From contig NC_060964.1 of the NCBI RefSeq assembly GCF_910589235.1, positions 1,445,071 through 1,509,070 of the forward strand: a stretch of 64,000 bases of DNA, read 5' to 3'. The DNA comes from Vespa crabro. Taxonomy: Eukaryota > Arthropoda > Insecta > Hymenoptera > Vespidae. Positions 24,353 through 38,188 of the stretch are shown in pieces (the stretch's first letter is position 1; each line of letters opens with the position of its first letter). The notes below the pieces were generated by a model, which had not been told where the DNA came from, searched no databases, and saw only the letters and a list, made by a program, of their open reading frames with translations. A program made the translations under genes and the position numbers.

Positions 24353-27300
24353 CCATCTAATAAAAAAGTAACGTGTGACTTTATTTTTCTTATTAAAAAG
24401 ATATTTAAAGAGATGCATTACAATGGATGCGAAAATGTTGATAAATGTTAATAAATTTTCTTTTTTCCATGTTCTTGAAAATGTAAATCAATGTAATTTC
24501 ATTATGCATTGAGTTTTATGAGAATTACTTAACGATAAAAGAAAAATAAGTGTATTAATATATTAATAGTGAGTTAATATATAGACCGTAAATAAACTTA
24601 TACTAGTTTCATAATTATTGAATTGTAAAGATTGTAATTTACGAAACATGTAAATTTCACTTTTCTATCGAACCATGTTATTTTATGAATTTAATTTTTG
24701 ATAAATATGAGAACGACTTTATATGACAAAATTTTTAATGACTATTTATATAATTAGATTATTTTTATTTCTTTTTTTATTTATTTATTTAAGACAACGA
24801 TCTTTTTATTAATATTATTGTTTTACTCGAATATTTATTACCATTTAATTATATTACTTTTATTACACTGTCTAGTCTACAACTATATTTGACTCTTTAA
24901 TTTAGATTATTATGTAAAAATGTTTAAAAATATTCGTGATATATTAGAAATTTTTATGTTTGTGACCTATCTTTAAATATTCTTTTTATCAGAAATACGT
25001 ATATCTTATATAAATTATAAATACGTATTATTCATATCAATGATATATTTTTATATATATATATATATATATTTATATCACGTATATATTACGTACTATA
25101 TTCATTAATACATACTACGTATAAAATAAATGAAAGACTTATTTGTAAAAGAAAAGAAAAAGATTGATGCTTGTTAAAATGACTCGTATCGTTACGATTC
25201 ATGTTATGAAAGAGAAAGAGAGAGGGAGAGAGAAGAAGTGGGAGAGTGGATATGTATTTCTTTTTTTTTTTTATTAAATTGTTATGAAAGAGTTTTTGCA
25301 AAATAAGAATATCGGTAATCGTTCCTTTTTATTTAGCTGCTTTTCTTCTCTCTTTATCCTTTTTTTTTCTTTTTTATCTCTAGTATTTAACATTGTATTA
25401 ATCAGTTGTGAGGATTTTTAATTGATCTAATGGCCACTAAATACCGATCGGATTCTTTTGTAATTACAGGACGTGTTAATCATCTTGCTGATTAATTTTT
25501 ATTCTATAATATGAAGGTAAAAAGTATAATAAAACGTTATGCTTATACATTTCGCAGAGCGCAGACACGACTTTTTGACGGATATCAAACATTTTTTTTT
25601 CTTTTCTTTTACGTTACGTTACGTTTGCACCTTGTTAATATCATGATTTAAATCTCTTTCAAATTTCGTCGTAACAGTCAACATATTGATTTCAATATTG
25701 AATTCTAAACGAATTTTATCTATCAGTTCTATTGCCAATTTCATTCGTTGCATACAATTTAATACGAATAGTTTCTATTACTTATCGATTAATGATATCA
25801 GACAAAGGAAATAATTTCGTTACTCTTTCGGCGAATTTCAAAATGTTATATTTTTATGTAAGTATGTTAAGAATTAATTTCTTAACATTTCGATATTTAA
25901 AAGTTCGATTAATTATTACGCATTATACTCGAATTTCTTTATCAACACATTATATCTCGTTATCTCTTTTATTATTGTATCGTTCAAATCTTATTATCAA
26001 GCTATTCGTACTATTAGAGTATTAAATTCAATCAGACTCTATTAATTTTATTTATTTTATGCAGTCTCGTATAATTTTGATTATTACAAAAACTTTATAA
26101 TTCTTGTATTATATAACAAATTTTATTTATTTTTCCTCCCCTTTCCTCTCTTTCTTTCTCTTTTTTTTCTATCTACTTTTTTACTTTATTTATTTATTTA
26201 ATTCTATCTTTCTTTAAAATCCTGTTGACAATTGATCTAGCTTCATTGATCATTAATCATGAATATAAAATCGAATTTGTGTGACGGATATCTGTTGAAG
26301 TATTTGTAATCACATTTATTTGCTGTCAAATATATTATTAATCATAATCAATTATGATTAATAATAAATATTATTAATCATAATTTATTTACGGATTGTT
26401 ATCAATTGATTTATTATCAATTTTCAATAATAAGTGGATAAAACGTATGATAAAAATTAGAATACAAAACATAGAACAATACTAGAGCGAAATTTGTAAT
26501 TTTTTAAATATCTTCTTCGATATGTACATTAAGAAGAATTTAAGCAAGACTTTTATTTGTTTTTTGTTGTTGATAATTATTGATATGCCTTTTTTTTCTT
26601 CGAAAATATAGGCAAATTTTAAGATAAGAATTATTTTACGATTATTATCTTTTATGAAGAATAACAAAAACTAATTTATCAAAATTAACGTTGAATTTTA
26701 TTGCTCCATTAGCAAATAGTTGGCATCATCAATTAGAGAAGATAATGGATGTTTAATATATACTTTATATAATAACTTATATAAAGAAGACGAATCGGAT
26801 AGTGATTAAAATTAAAATGATTCTCTTTATGTTTATATGTGTGTGTGTGTAATAATATTTTATTCCATCGAGTATGATACCGACATAATTACTTAAATAT
26901 TAATTTTTACCAAAAATTTACTGTGGTTTTATTTATTCATAGAAGAAGAAAAAGAAAATGAAAAAGAAAAAGGAAAAATAGTAAAAAATAATCATAAATA
27001 ATTAGAGAAATAACATTGAAAATGATATAAATGAATAAATACTTAAAAAAAAAAGGAATATAGATACATTTCTAATTACTCGATTAATATTTCTATTAAT
27101 TAATATGTTAAGTATTTTGTAAAATAAATGCTCAGTATATATGAATATTTAGATCAGTATAAATAATTAAGCGTCACTCAAATATTCCATACCTTATATC
27201 GCATTCTAATATTTTATTATAAATATCTATTGTTTTAAATACTATTTGTTTGAAATACTGATCAAATAAATACAAGTCAAGAAGTATATGTGTGTGGAGA

Positions 27301-27684
27301 GAAAAAATAAAAAAAAGTAAAAAAATAAAATAAAAAGAACACAAAAAAAATAATTTTGCTTAACTTGAGCCACTTTTTAAACCGTTCTGGATCGTAACCG
27401 TAGATTGACTGGCCCGATAAATCGAAATAAATTTATATTACATACGCAGAAGAAGAAATTATTTTACGTGCTGGGACAATTACTTATGTGAATCGTTGTC
27501 AGCGTCAATTGTTTCATATTACCTCGGTATTACCAACAAAAGGTTATTACGTGATATTATTTCACATAGTATTACGTAGTATTATTTCACGCGCTAATCA
27601 TAAATTACGTGTTTTATGTTTTATGGAGGAACTTATTATCCGATGTATAATATATAATAAAATTACATTGTGTACATATGTGTA

Positions 27685-27706
27685 TGAGAGAGAGAGGAAG
27701 ATAGAT

Positions 27707-27749
<43 letters not shown>

Positions 27750-27776
27750 GAGAGAGAGAGAGTGAGAGAGAGAGAT
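27685..27776. repeat. (GA)n microsatellite
   Basis: About 90 bp of GA with AAAG and TGAG interruptions. Confidence 0.95.
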
Positions 27777-28719
27777 ACGAAAATATTCAGTGTAGAGAAA
27801 ATATTCTTCGTAGTTTCTCGGATGATATTTAGAATTTAATATATTTTTGTTACATACTTGATGAAAACTACTACAAACATTTTTATTGTACAGATGTAAG
27901 AATATTACAGTATGTTTGAAGAATACAAAAAAAAAAAGAAAAAGTAGGAAAAACAGGTCTTCGTTATAACAGCGATGGAAAATTACAAAGTGGGTTGAGT
28001 TGAAGTTTTTTTTATCAACAGTTATAAGAAATACTTTTAACAAATATTTTGTTTATCCGTTCGATTTATTATAATTCTACAAATGAATTAGATTTAATTT
28101 TTTTGTTTTCTTCTATTCTTTCTCCCTCTCTCTCTCTCTCTTTCTAAATTAGAGATTTATATAATTTGTAATAATTATTAACGCAATGAACAAAATTAAC
28201 AATTATAATAATATTATGTAGATAAATATTATATATTTTTAATGCTTATTATATAAACACAGTTACAAAAGATATTAGTCAAATATGTATCGATGTACCA
28301 TTTTGTATATAATATACCGATGAACTAATTTGCATATAATTTGCGTGAGAGTCAACGTATTAATTCATTTATCTATGTTTATTATCTCAATCGTTCTTTC
28401 TCTAAATCTACTTTTTACCTCGATTAAGCATCATGGTACCAGATCGGCGGAAATAGAAGACGGGCGAGGTAGAATTACGCGAATAATCGGTCGACTTGCT
28501 CACTTCACATACATACATACACATACACACGCGCGCACGCGCGTAGTATAATCGTCGTTTATATTGTACCGCAATCTCTTAATCATCGTTACGCGGGTTA
28601 TCGGTATTATGCAATTTAATGTGGTTCTTAATCAACATGGTTCTCTGGCCGAGCAATCGCTCACGTGTCTGAATTGCGTTGATCCTTCGTTAACTATTTA
28701 CATACAGATAGAAAGCAAC

Positions 28720-28758
<39 letters not shown>

Positions 28759-28827
28759 AAGAAAGAGAGAGAGAGAGAGAGAGAAAGAAAAAGAGAGAGA
28801 GAGAGAAAGAAAGAGAGAGAGAGAGAT
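28720..28827. repeat. (GA)n microsatellite
   Basis: About 105 bp of GA with periodic GAAAGAAAG interruptions. Confidence 0.95.
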
Positions 28828-31205
28828 GAAAAAATAATATACCTAGACATGTATTACGCGATTTTTTCACTCGATTGATATCTCATGAAACTGCAAATAA
28901 ATCGTTTATTTTCGAACGTCAATCATGCTTTCAAATGATTCGATGGTTTTTCCACAAATAATGAAAGACTAAAAATAAAAATGTTTGAAAATTAACGCAC
29001 GTTTGTTATATTTAAGATACGAAAAGTTATTTTTAGTTTCCTTCATAAGTGCAATGTTCGATTTCTCTTTCTCTCTTTCTCTCTTTTTTGAAGGTCCAAT
29101 TAGTCGGGACTTTAAAAACAATTAATGATAATGGTTATTGAAAAAAAAAACCAGTTAGATCTTGAAGTACTTGACCTTATTTCTTTTTATTTGTTAAATT
29201 GGCAGAGCAATTTATCGTTAGATAAGGTAAAAGCAACATAATGCTTTCCGTAAGTGTCTCTAGAACGTTTAATAACAAGAACGAATGGTAGTCCCTTGTT
29301 GGACGTGATTCAATTAACCCTGAATACAAGAAAAAGAAGAAGAAGAAGAAGAAGAAGAAGAAGCAACGGTATAGTTTAAACGAAGAAATGTTTAATAGCA
29401 AAGTGATTCGCTTCATTTTTTTTCTTTTTCTTTTTCCTTTGCTTTTTTCTTTCCCTCCTTCGATTAATTACGATCGAGACTTTTAATTATACCTCGGTTC
29501 TTTATTATATTCATTAGATAACAACGGATTTGTTTACGTTGCATTAGCCAAGGTGCGTTAGCATAATATTATAATACCGATAAGAATGATAAGAGGCGAA
29601 CAAAATGATTTCTTAGTTTTTAATCATATTTCTTTTTTTTTTCTTTTTTCTTTTTCTTTTTTGCCCAACCGAATGCGTTTGACGCAATCGGTAGGAAACT
29701 TTAGCAAAAAATAAAAAAAGGAAGAAAAAAGAAAAAAGCTAAAGGCGGAAAGTTTCGATCTCTAATAGTAAGCACGATTTATCTCGATTTTTCTCGATAT
29801 ATTCCGAATGTAACGTACGTAACAAATCTAAGTATGTACGTACGTATGTATTTACGAACGTTAATACGCCCGCAACATTTACCTGCTCATTTTCTTTTTT
29901 CTAACACTTTGATGTTAATTATTACGCAAGCCAATATCCCGCGGCATCTTTATTACAATTTCAGATTAGTAATAACATTGCTAATTTGCCGTAATTTTAA
30001 TATTTTATATATTCAAACAATTGAAAGAACGTAGTTAGTTGGTTTCTTTTAAGAAAAAAAATGTAATTGAAAGCGTAGTTACATGCACCCATACCTACAT
30101 CAATTGCTTCTTTAATGTAGTTTGTAAATTATAAAATAAACAAAATCGTTAACTTGTCTATATAAAGAGAAGAGACAACGAGTAAATACGCCGCAGTGAA
30201 GAAAAAAATATTTTTGTAAAATGAATAAACAAAGAGAAAAAAGAAGAACCTGTAGAAGAGTGACTTCGTGCTTTTAATATAAATAGGAGAGGTAACGAGA
30301 GGTTATAAAGCGAAAAAAATAATTGTAAATAAATTAAAAAGAAAAGAGACATGAAAAAAATAAAAAAAAAAATGTAAAAAAAAGCGTGACTACTTTTCGA
30401 TCGTTCGTTCATCTTCCGGATCTTTCAGATCCTTCTTTTCGATTATTTCGAGATTAAGGAATAAAAGAATGAGGCTATTGATATTTTTATTCGATGAAAC
30501 CGCACGGCTAATTACCGTCTATGATTAATGATTTAATAATTATCTATGCACAATGATAATCGTACGATAAAGAGATTTATAACAGCACAGTTAAAGAGTT
30601 TTAACCTTATCTAAATCTCTAATTCATTGGTTTTAGCGAGAAACAAGATTCCGTTTAGTAAAAGAGGATCTATTGTTTTTTTTTCTCTTTTTCCTTACTT
30701 GGAAAAAAAACATTGAAACAATGTGAAACCACTGGATTAATTTATGTAATTGATAAATGATTGGCTAAAAAATGAGAGTGCTAAATCAGATTTTTTCCTT
30801 ACTACTTTTTTTTTTCTGTAGAACTATTCGCAAAACATGTCTATCGTCTGATAGAATACGGAAGAAGTTAGAGTGTGTAAGGTCAGAGCGATTGATTACG
30901 ACCGGAAAGCCTTTCGTAGAGTCGTAACACGCATTCGTTTATGAGTCGTTGACAGGAGTAGTGACGGTTGCTCGAGCTACAAGTCATTATCGACGGGTCG
31001 ACAGGTCCTTGGACTTAACTTCCTACTTCGATCATTAAGACTTTCTTTTGTCACTCTTTCATATGTGTGTGTGTGTGTGTGTATACACATTTCAATGTAG
31101 ATATATGTCCATGTATATATATCTACCTGGATAAAATGCTCTTGACATCATTTAATATCGTATTATACATTAGTTTTACGTTTATATAAAATGATCTCTT
31201 ATCAC

Positions 31206-31279
<74 letters not shown>
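31206..31279. repeat. (TA)n microsatellite, 37 uninterrupted units
   Basis: The longest perfect TA tract in the window (74 bp). Likely to be unstable and prone to assembly error. Confidence 0.97.
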
Positions 31280-31282
<3 letters not shown>

Positions 31283-32114
31283 GATTTTCAATACATGTAT
31301 TTATATTATATATAAATATTTACAAAAACTATATTTATTACAGCGTAGCATAATTTCTATGATATTTTTGGATAAAATAAAAATTGTTCTAACTTTTATA
31401 AAATATTTATTTAATTAACAATATATTGACTATTATCATTGATTATCCTTATTTAACCTGTTAATATTTAATTGCGTGTCTTTTAATTGAAGATATAATA
31501 AGAGTTTTATTTTTATTTTTTTTCTTTCTTTCTTTCTTTCCTTTCTGCAATGCTAATATGACAGTAAAACACGTGACAATCTTATTTATTATTTGTTTAC
31601 GTAGACTTTCTTGCTTGTTTTTTTCTTTTTTTCGTCTTTTTATATTATCAGTCACCATAATTTTAGCGGAAAATTTTCAGAAGGAAGATAAGAAGAGAGA
31701 GATACAATATAACATACAAAATATACATTTAAGAGTCGCATGATATGGTTGATCGGCAAAGTAACTACAAACTCGTGAGAGCCGGCGCTAATTGAATCAT
31801 CGTGCGATTAAGTGGCGCGAGGCTAAATCGAAAACAATTTTTCAATTGACATGGTTGGTTGTACCTTTGACATTCGACGTTGAAATGCAATTAATTTATC
31901 GGTTAATCGATCTATTACTATTTTTATCTTATCTACATGTTTCTCATTAACAATGATTCTAGTTCGTCTTGTTTTATATTTTATTTCGTGATTAAATTTA
32001 TCTTGTTTTTTTTCTCTTTTCATTTTCTCTTTATTTTTTTTTTCTTAATTCAAATCATAATGCACATGTGTACAAAATTTGTTTAAATAAATAATTCATA
32101 ATAATTCATATTTA

Positions 32115-32154
<40 letters not shown>

Positions 32155-32475
32155 TAATATTATAAACTTTGAGATTAAATGATTTGATATTAATATATTT
32201 TTTATTAACCAATTTATATTAATTTTACCACTATTATTATTACAATTTTTTATTTACAACTGATATAATTATTGTTGCGAAATAAGATTTAAAAAAGAAG
32301 AAATAAGATTTGACCGGATCTATATTACTTCAAAATATAAAGTTGCATTCGATATAGCAACTATATATCGTAAAGCACACAATGTGGATTTGGGTCGCGC
32401 GTGGGCGATGCGTGAATTACATTGTTGAATTGGATCGCCGTGACGAGGAAGAGAGGCGGAAGGTAAACGATGAAT

Positions 32476-32541
32476 AAAAAAGAAAGAAAGAAAAAAAGAG
32501 AGAAGGAAAAGAAGAAAGAAAGAAAGAAAGAAAGAAGAAGA
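32476..32541. repeat. (GAAA)n-rich purine tract
   Basis: Purine-only tract (AAGAAAGAAAG, GAGAGAAGG) next to a GC-richer patch at 32560-32760. Confidence 0.85.
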
Positions 32542-34507
32542 AGGAGTACACATGGCTACGAGAGAGACTCAAAAGCATTAAACTGACTCCGGTGGCCGAG
32601 GTCAGTGAGACGTCCACCATCTTTCTTTCATTCGTTATGGAAAATACGAAGGAGACGGTCCTTAGCCCCGTATAACTCTGTCCTTCAATGAGAGTCGATT
32701 CCTCCTCGATTCTTAAGGTTCTTTTGCTAGACAATAAGTACCGACAACGTTGACCTTGCTCACTTCGAATTCACGTCCTTAAAAAATCATTTATCGAGGA
32801 CTTCTTATGCTTTTCTTTTATTCATACCACGCTGCTCTCCGATCAATTTTACTCCAAGAAGATTATTAGAATTTGCGAATAATATTTTATTTCTTTTCTT
32901 CTCTCGATGTTAAGTAATTAATAAAATTCGTTTGATAATTTTTAACGCATCATTTGACTTTGTTAGAAATACATATTTAGAACGAACGACATTATATTAC
33001 TTGTTACGTCAATGACATTAAAGTATAAATAATGGAGGAATTACATTGTTATAAGTTGTCTTTCTCTCTCTCTCTCTTTTCTTTTTTTTTTATTTTTCAA
33101 TTAAGATATTTCGTGAAAATCGATCTTTTCTTTATGTATATATAAAGTTGCACATTAAATTACTTTAAACATTAATATATAGTCATTCCAAAAATATATG
33201 TTAAACTTGTCAAACTCGTTAAGAATTTTTTTTTGTAGAGTTACTGTTATCTTAATTATTATAAATTAAGAATGTTGATTGAAGAGCATTACTTTCATCT
33301 CTTTATTAATTTTTTTGAAAAATAAAATAAACGAAATAATGACGAAGTTTAACAAATTAAGATAAAATATCTATTATATGAAAATAGACGTATTACAGAA
33401 AGATCGAAGAAATACTTTGCATATTGGTATATAATTACCAATGAATAAATAGCGCCTAATTTTGAAAATTACTATTCTCATATTACTTTCACGCATCGTG
33501 TTTTTTCTTTTTTTTTCATTTTCTTTCTTATGTTTAATCGAACAAATCTCATGGAAACGCGCATATACAGGGAATGTGTCCGGTTGCATATGGGAAGTAT
33601 CTGTAACAGCAGGTGTCGATTCTACATAAAAAAAATTTTTGAACAATAAAAAAAAAGGAAAAAAAAAGAAAGAGAAAGAACATAAGGATAAAAAGGTTCA
33701 TATGTAAAATATATGCCCGATGTGACCTTGTTTTCAAGTTACAGATTGTTATTCACGTATGGTTTGTCCAGACCAGAATCCACTTGATTTTAACTTATAA
33801 TGAATAGGGAACTGATGGGTGGAGAAGGGATCAATCGATCGATCGATCGATCTGTCGGTTGGTCGATCAGTCGTAAGGAAAAGGGAGGGGAGTAGAGTGA
33901 TGAGAGAGGACGACATTTAAAGTCGGTAGTTTACAAAACTCCAATTGATAGTGTTGAAATACTTCGTCAACGTGTTGTCGATCAAGGCTGCTTTTAAATG
34001 CGGCCCGTTCGTACAACGTATTCGACAATCGCGATGATAAGAAGACCTATTCACGCTTCCATCGAAACTGATGATGATTATATCAAAGTAATTTCATTGA
34101 AATAGGATAGAGAGGATTATTTTACAATTACATTATGACATAAAACTAATTGTCATTGTAGGGGAAAAGAAAAAAAAAGACAAAAAAAAAGAAAAAGAAA
34201 ATTAAAAAAGCGATCACACACGGTGGATACGTTTACGTATTTTTCTTTAAAACGAACGTTCCCCTTTATTCTTTTATTTTTTTCTATTTTTTCCCCTCCT
34301 TATTTTTTTTAATTTTTAATTTTTTTTTTTTTGTTATATTAACGCATAGAATTCAGTTCCGACGTACTTATTTATTTTCTATATGCAACCGGACAACCCG
34401 TATATATGTAATTGCATATTTATTATATTTGACTGATTTGCGACTCTGTCATTGTCCGACATTGCAGATAAAAGGAATTGAACTTTTCTCACTATCTTTC
34501 TCTCTCT

Positions 34508-34543
<36 letters not shown>

Positions 34544-34879
34544 GTCTTTCTCATTTCCTTCTTATCCTTTCTTTATTTCGACCTTTAACCAATCATAGCC
34601 TGAAATAAGAGTTTGCAGAGTCGTCTCGTACGCGATCGTTGTAATAAATTTTAGATAATAGATTCTCATTACTTCGGTTTTCGAAGAAAATAATTTCCAT
34701 CGTTGCACTCAGTCAGCCACGAAATATTATCCGGAGCAAAGTGATTAACGTTGCTCATAAAATCACTCTCGACATTTTGCAGGACGGAAGTTGGGCAAAC
34801 AAGAAACATCGTTCTCTTTTTTCTACCTCTCATTTTTTTCGATTCTACGATTTACCAAATGAATTTTTTTGCAAGAGAT

Positions 34880-34914
<35 letters not shown>

Positions 34915-35115
34915 AACAGAATAAAAGAAAGAAATAAAAAAAAGTTTAGAACGAGAAGACGAAGGGAAAGCGATGCTTCAGGAGAATGTAAGAATGATTT
35001 TAAATGACATAGTAAAGAATCAATGACTATTCTTGCAGGTCAGGGACAAGTTATATGTATCTACCAATGTAACAACTCGTTTCTGTTATTATTATCATTA
35101 TTATTATTATTATTT

Positions 35116-35119
<4 letters not shown>

Positions 35120-35163
<44 letters not shown>

Positions 35164-35172
35164 TTCTTTCTT
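35120..35172. repeat. (CT)n microsatellite
   Basis: CT tract following a short (TTA)n tract at 35088-35115. Confidence 0.9.
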
Positions 35173-35466
35173 GTTTGGTTTTTATTATATTCTATCATCG
35201 ATCTTTTTTTCTGTTAAATATCAATAATGTATTCATATATGTGCATGGACCTCGAATGCATCCATGTATAAACATATATTAAGAGGCTACAATCATTAAG
35301 ATCCTTTGACTATATTTTTTTCTTTTTCTTTTCTTTTCAATTATAAACTTATTAAATATGTACATATGTATGCATGCGTGAAACGTGCTCACGAACGTTC
35401 TCGTTATATTTACTTTTATTTTCGATTCGATTCCATCATAATAGATCACGATCCCAATCGTAAATA

Positions 35467-35506
<40 letters not shown>

Positions 35507-36469
35507 AAAGGATAATTTTCGTTAGCCGGCGACGAGAATGTAACTATTATACGTTCGTACGATATTTATATTTATCTTTCTATCTTTTCTACTTCCGTCT
35601 GTGACAAAGAAGACAAAGATGGAGGAGAATAAGATATCATCGATCGTAATTGGAATAAGTCATGCAAAAATATCTTTATACATACATGCATACATATAAT
35701 AAATGTTGTCGTCGAACGTATCACATTGAAATGGTCGCAAATAATATCCTTTATTGTAGATAGTTAACTAACGTCATTGTTTCAAGAGAAACAAGATCGA
35801 CCTGACGAACCGACTAAGTACTTATTTGTAAGTTTAAATATATCATAGATTCAGGACGAACACGTATTTACTTGCGTATTTAAACATGGTGTTCTATGTA
35901 ATGTTTGAACTATCACAAATGCATCTTGTAATTGCATAAGATAATTTCGATCGGCTATGGACATAAATAAGAAAAGGAGAGTCAGGTGACAACGACATAC
36001 AAAACAAACAAATGCTCGATCATCTTTGCAATGTCCGCGTTGTTGCGGTGTTTTGCAAAATAAGAAAAGGAAACAAGAAAAAAAGAAAAAAAAAAGAAAA
36101 TGAAAAGAATGAATGAACGAATGAACGAATGAACGAATAAACGAAAGATATAAAGAAAGAAAGGAAAAATTAAAAAAAAAAAACATCAAAGAAAAAGAAA
36201 TACAACGAGATGAAACGAAACAAAATAAAAGAAAAGGAAAAAGAAAGATAAGTACTTTACTTAGACGTGCACTTATATATTATGCATCTATATGTATATG
36301 TTTACAAGTTTTGTATGTATATACAAGTTTTGTATGTATGTACAAGTTTAATGGTAAGAGCGCACCGACTTGGACGACGTTTTCGCCTCTCGCCTTTCGC
36401 ATTGGCACAGGTCAGGGATATATTCTACTTAGATATATATCTATGTATCTATAAGTATGTATATATAGT

Positions 36470-36519
<50 letters not shown>

Positions 36520-37021
36520 GGCGTATTGTTATAAATGCGACTCTCTTTAAGAGTTCGTGCCTTTACTTGCACGATATAGACAATGGCACCATTTACTGAT
36601 CGCGACACGATTAATCGTCAAGTCCTCGTTACCGAATCGCTTGCGATTAACTTGACTTTATTATCGTGCATAGCCGCAAAAATTATTATTCTCCGCGACG
36701 CAAAATCAAAATAATTACGTATTACTTAATTGCAGTAGACCGATCTGTCGGCGGATAAAAATCTTGGACATCCGTGCAACGAAAAAGAAATAAAAAATAC
36801 CTAGAAGAAGGAAAAATAAAAAACATTAGTTGCCGAGTAAGAGACAGATATGTATTTATATGTCTCTCTCTCTCTTTCTCCCCTCCTCAAATTTTTTAGT
36901 TTTTTGTTTTTTTTCTTTCCTTCTTTTTTTTGTAAATATCACAATGATCTATAATCATCAATAATCGATGCTATTTCTGGACACGAACGATTGTTTTCTA
37001 TTTGCACGGAAATAGATCCTT

Positions 37022-37393
37022 CGAATGTTTGGAAACCATTTGTCATACTTCTCCTTTTCTTTGCTCTACAACAACTCTCGGGAATTTATATAATATTGTT
37101 TTACGCTGTAAACGTTCTCGAGGATATTGGTGTTATCGTAAACGAATACGTCATGAGTATTGATATAGAGTATCCGTATCGATAATTTCTGCAGTTTTGG
37201 CAATTAACATTGGTAGAAGAATGTTAGTTTTTACCAGCTTGGTTATGACATGGTTATATCATCTATAAGTATTACTTTGATATTCAGATACGCACAGATA
37301 TATTATTTATAATCCTTTTCTACAGAGAATAGAGAAACGTTTTAAGATAAAAATATTGAGATAAAATGGGAATATTTATTTCAGGTTCTATCT
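37022..37393 (+). pseudogene. Decayed duplicate of an exon-intron segment of the neighbouring Tret1-like gene
   Basis: The segment copies 43883-44262 of the transporter downstream. It reads NVWKPFVILLLFFALQQLSG and continues IYIILFYAVNVLEDIGVIVN almost unchanged, then loses the frame through small indels and stops after about 60 residues at TAA (37183). Beyond that the alignment resumes at nucleotide level (CATTGGTAGAA, TTTTTACCAGC, TTCAGATACGCACAGATA). It includes the whole following intron, with AATAGAGAAA and the TTTATTTCAGGTTC acceptor, before it ends. Because the intron is retained, it arose by DNA duplication, not by retrotransposition. No other transporter exon lies beside it, so it cannot make a functional protein. 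Similarity is high enough to suggest a fairly recent event. Confidence 0.9.
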
Positions 37394-37496
37394 TATTCTA
37401 TCTCCTCGATGTTCGATGCTGATAAAAAATTATCACTATACATCGATGCGATAACAGTTTCTTTGATCATACCACATTATGCATAATTCGATATAA

Positions 37497-37785
37497 TATA
37501 TATATATATTATATTGAATATTGTATATGTATATATTATATATATTTACATATATACAATATATACATATATATCAATTCGAGTTTGTTTTCTTCTTTCA
37601 TTTCTTTTCTTTTTCTTTTGCCTTTTCCTTTCCTCCTCCTTTTATCGATAATATCTATTTATAATACAGATCCCGTTTTTACGAGAAGATATTCACAAAT
37701 GCAAATATATATATATATAAATATATATATATACATATATATATATACAATATGTATATATATATACAATATGTATATATATATA
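37497..37785. repeat. (TA)n-rich blocks in two clusters
   Basis: TA/TATG tracts at about 37497-37575 and 37703-37785 separate the pseudogene segment from the promoter at 37852. Confidence 0.9.
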
Positions 37786-37851
37786 AGAGAAATATGTTGT
37801 TGCACTGTTCGAACGTCGACGGCGCGAGAGAGGCTTGTGTCGCGCACGGGC

Positions 37852-37888
37852 TATAAATGCGAAGGCTCCAACGAAAATCATCTCAGTC
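37852..37888 (+). promoter_or_regulatory. TATA box plus initiator, probable promoter of the Tret1-like transporter
   Basis: TATAAAT (37852-37858) lies in a CpG-rich patch and is followed by an arthropod initiator TCAGTC (37883-37888). The initiator A (37885) is 33 bases from the first T of the TATA box, near-ideal spacing. A possible donor CCG|GTTAAGT follows at 37914. A plausible acceptor TTGCATTTCAG ends at 40241, 36 bases before the transporter start codon, which would give a short untranslated leader exon and a 2.3 kb first intron. That link is inference. Confidence 0.55.
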
Positions 37889-38153
37889 GCTGTTTGAGAG
37901 CGAAAAAGTGCCGGTTAAGTTCGATTCAAAACTGCTTCGTATTTTCTAACACGTGTTTGTCACGCCTGCGATTCATCAATTATTAATCAACTATATATAT
38001 ATAGCAATATCTCTTTTCATTTTTATTGTTTCGCGTTCTATTGCCATTGAAAAGAAAAGATAAGAAAGAGAAAAGAAATAAAAAATAAAGAAGAATAATA
38101 AATAAAAGAAAAAATAAGTTTGAATTTATAGCTTCGGAATGCTCGGATGTATA

Positions 38154-38188
<35 letters not shown>

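Noticed and set aside
36351..36412. Short plus-strand frame MVRAHRLGRRFRLSPFALAQ followed by GTCAGG
   Set aside because: Could be a small first exon, but there is no partner exon or promoter; also checked as a tRNA and no T arm was found.
36991..37185. Reading the transporter-like frame here as an independent gene
   Set aside because: Only one exon-intron segment is present, the frame is broken after about 60 residues and there is no start or end of a transporter nearby.
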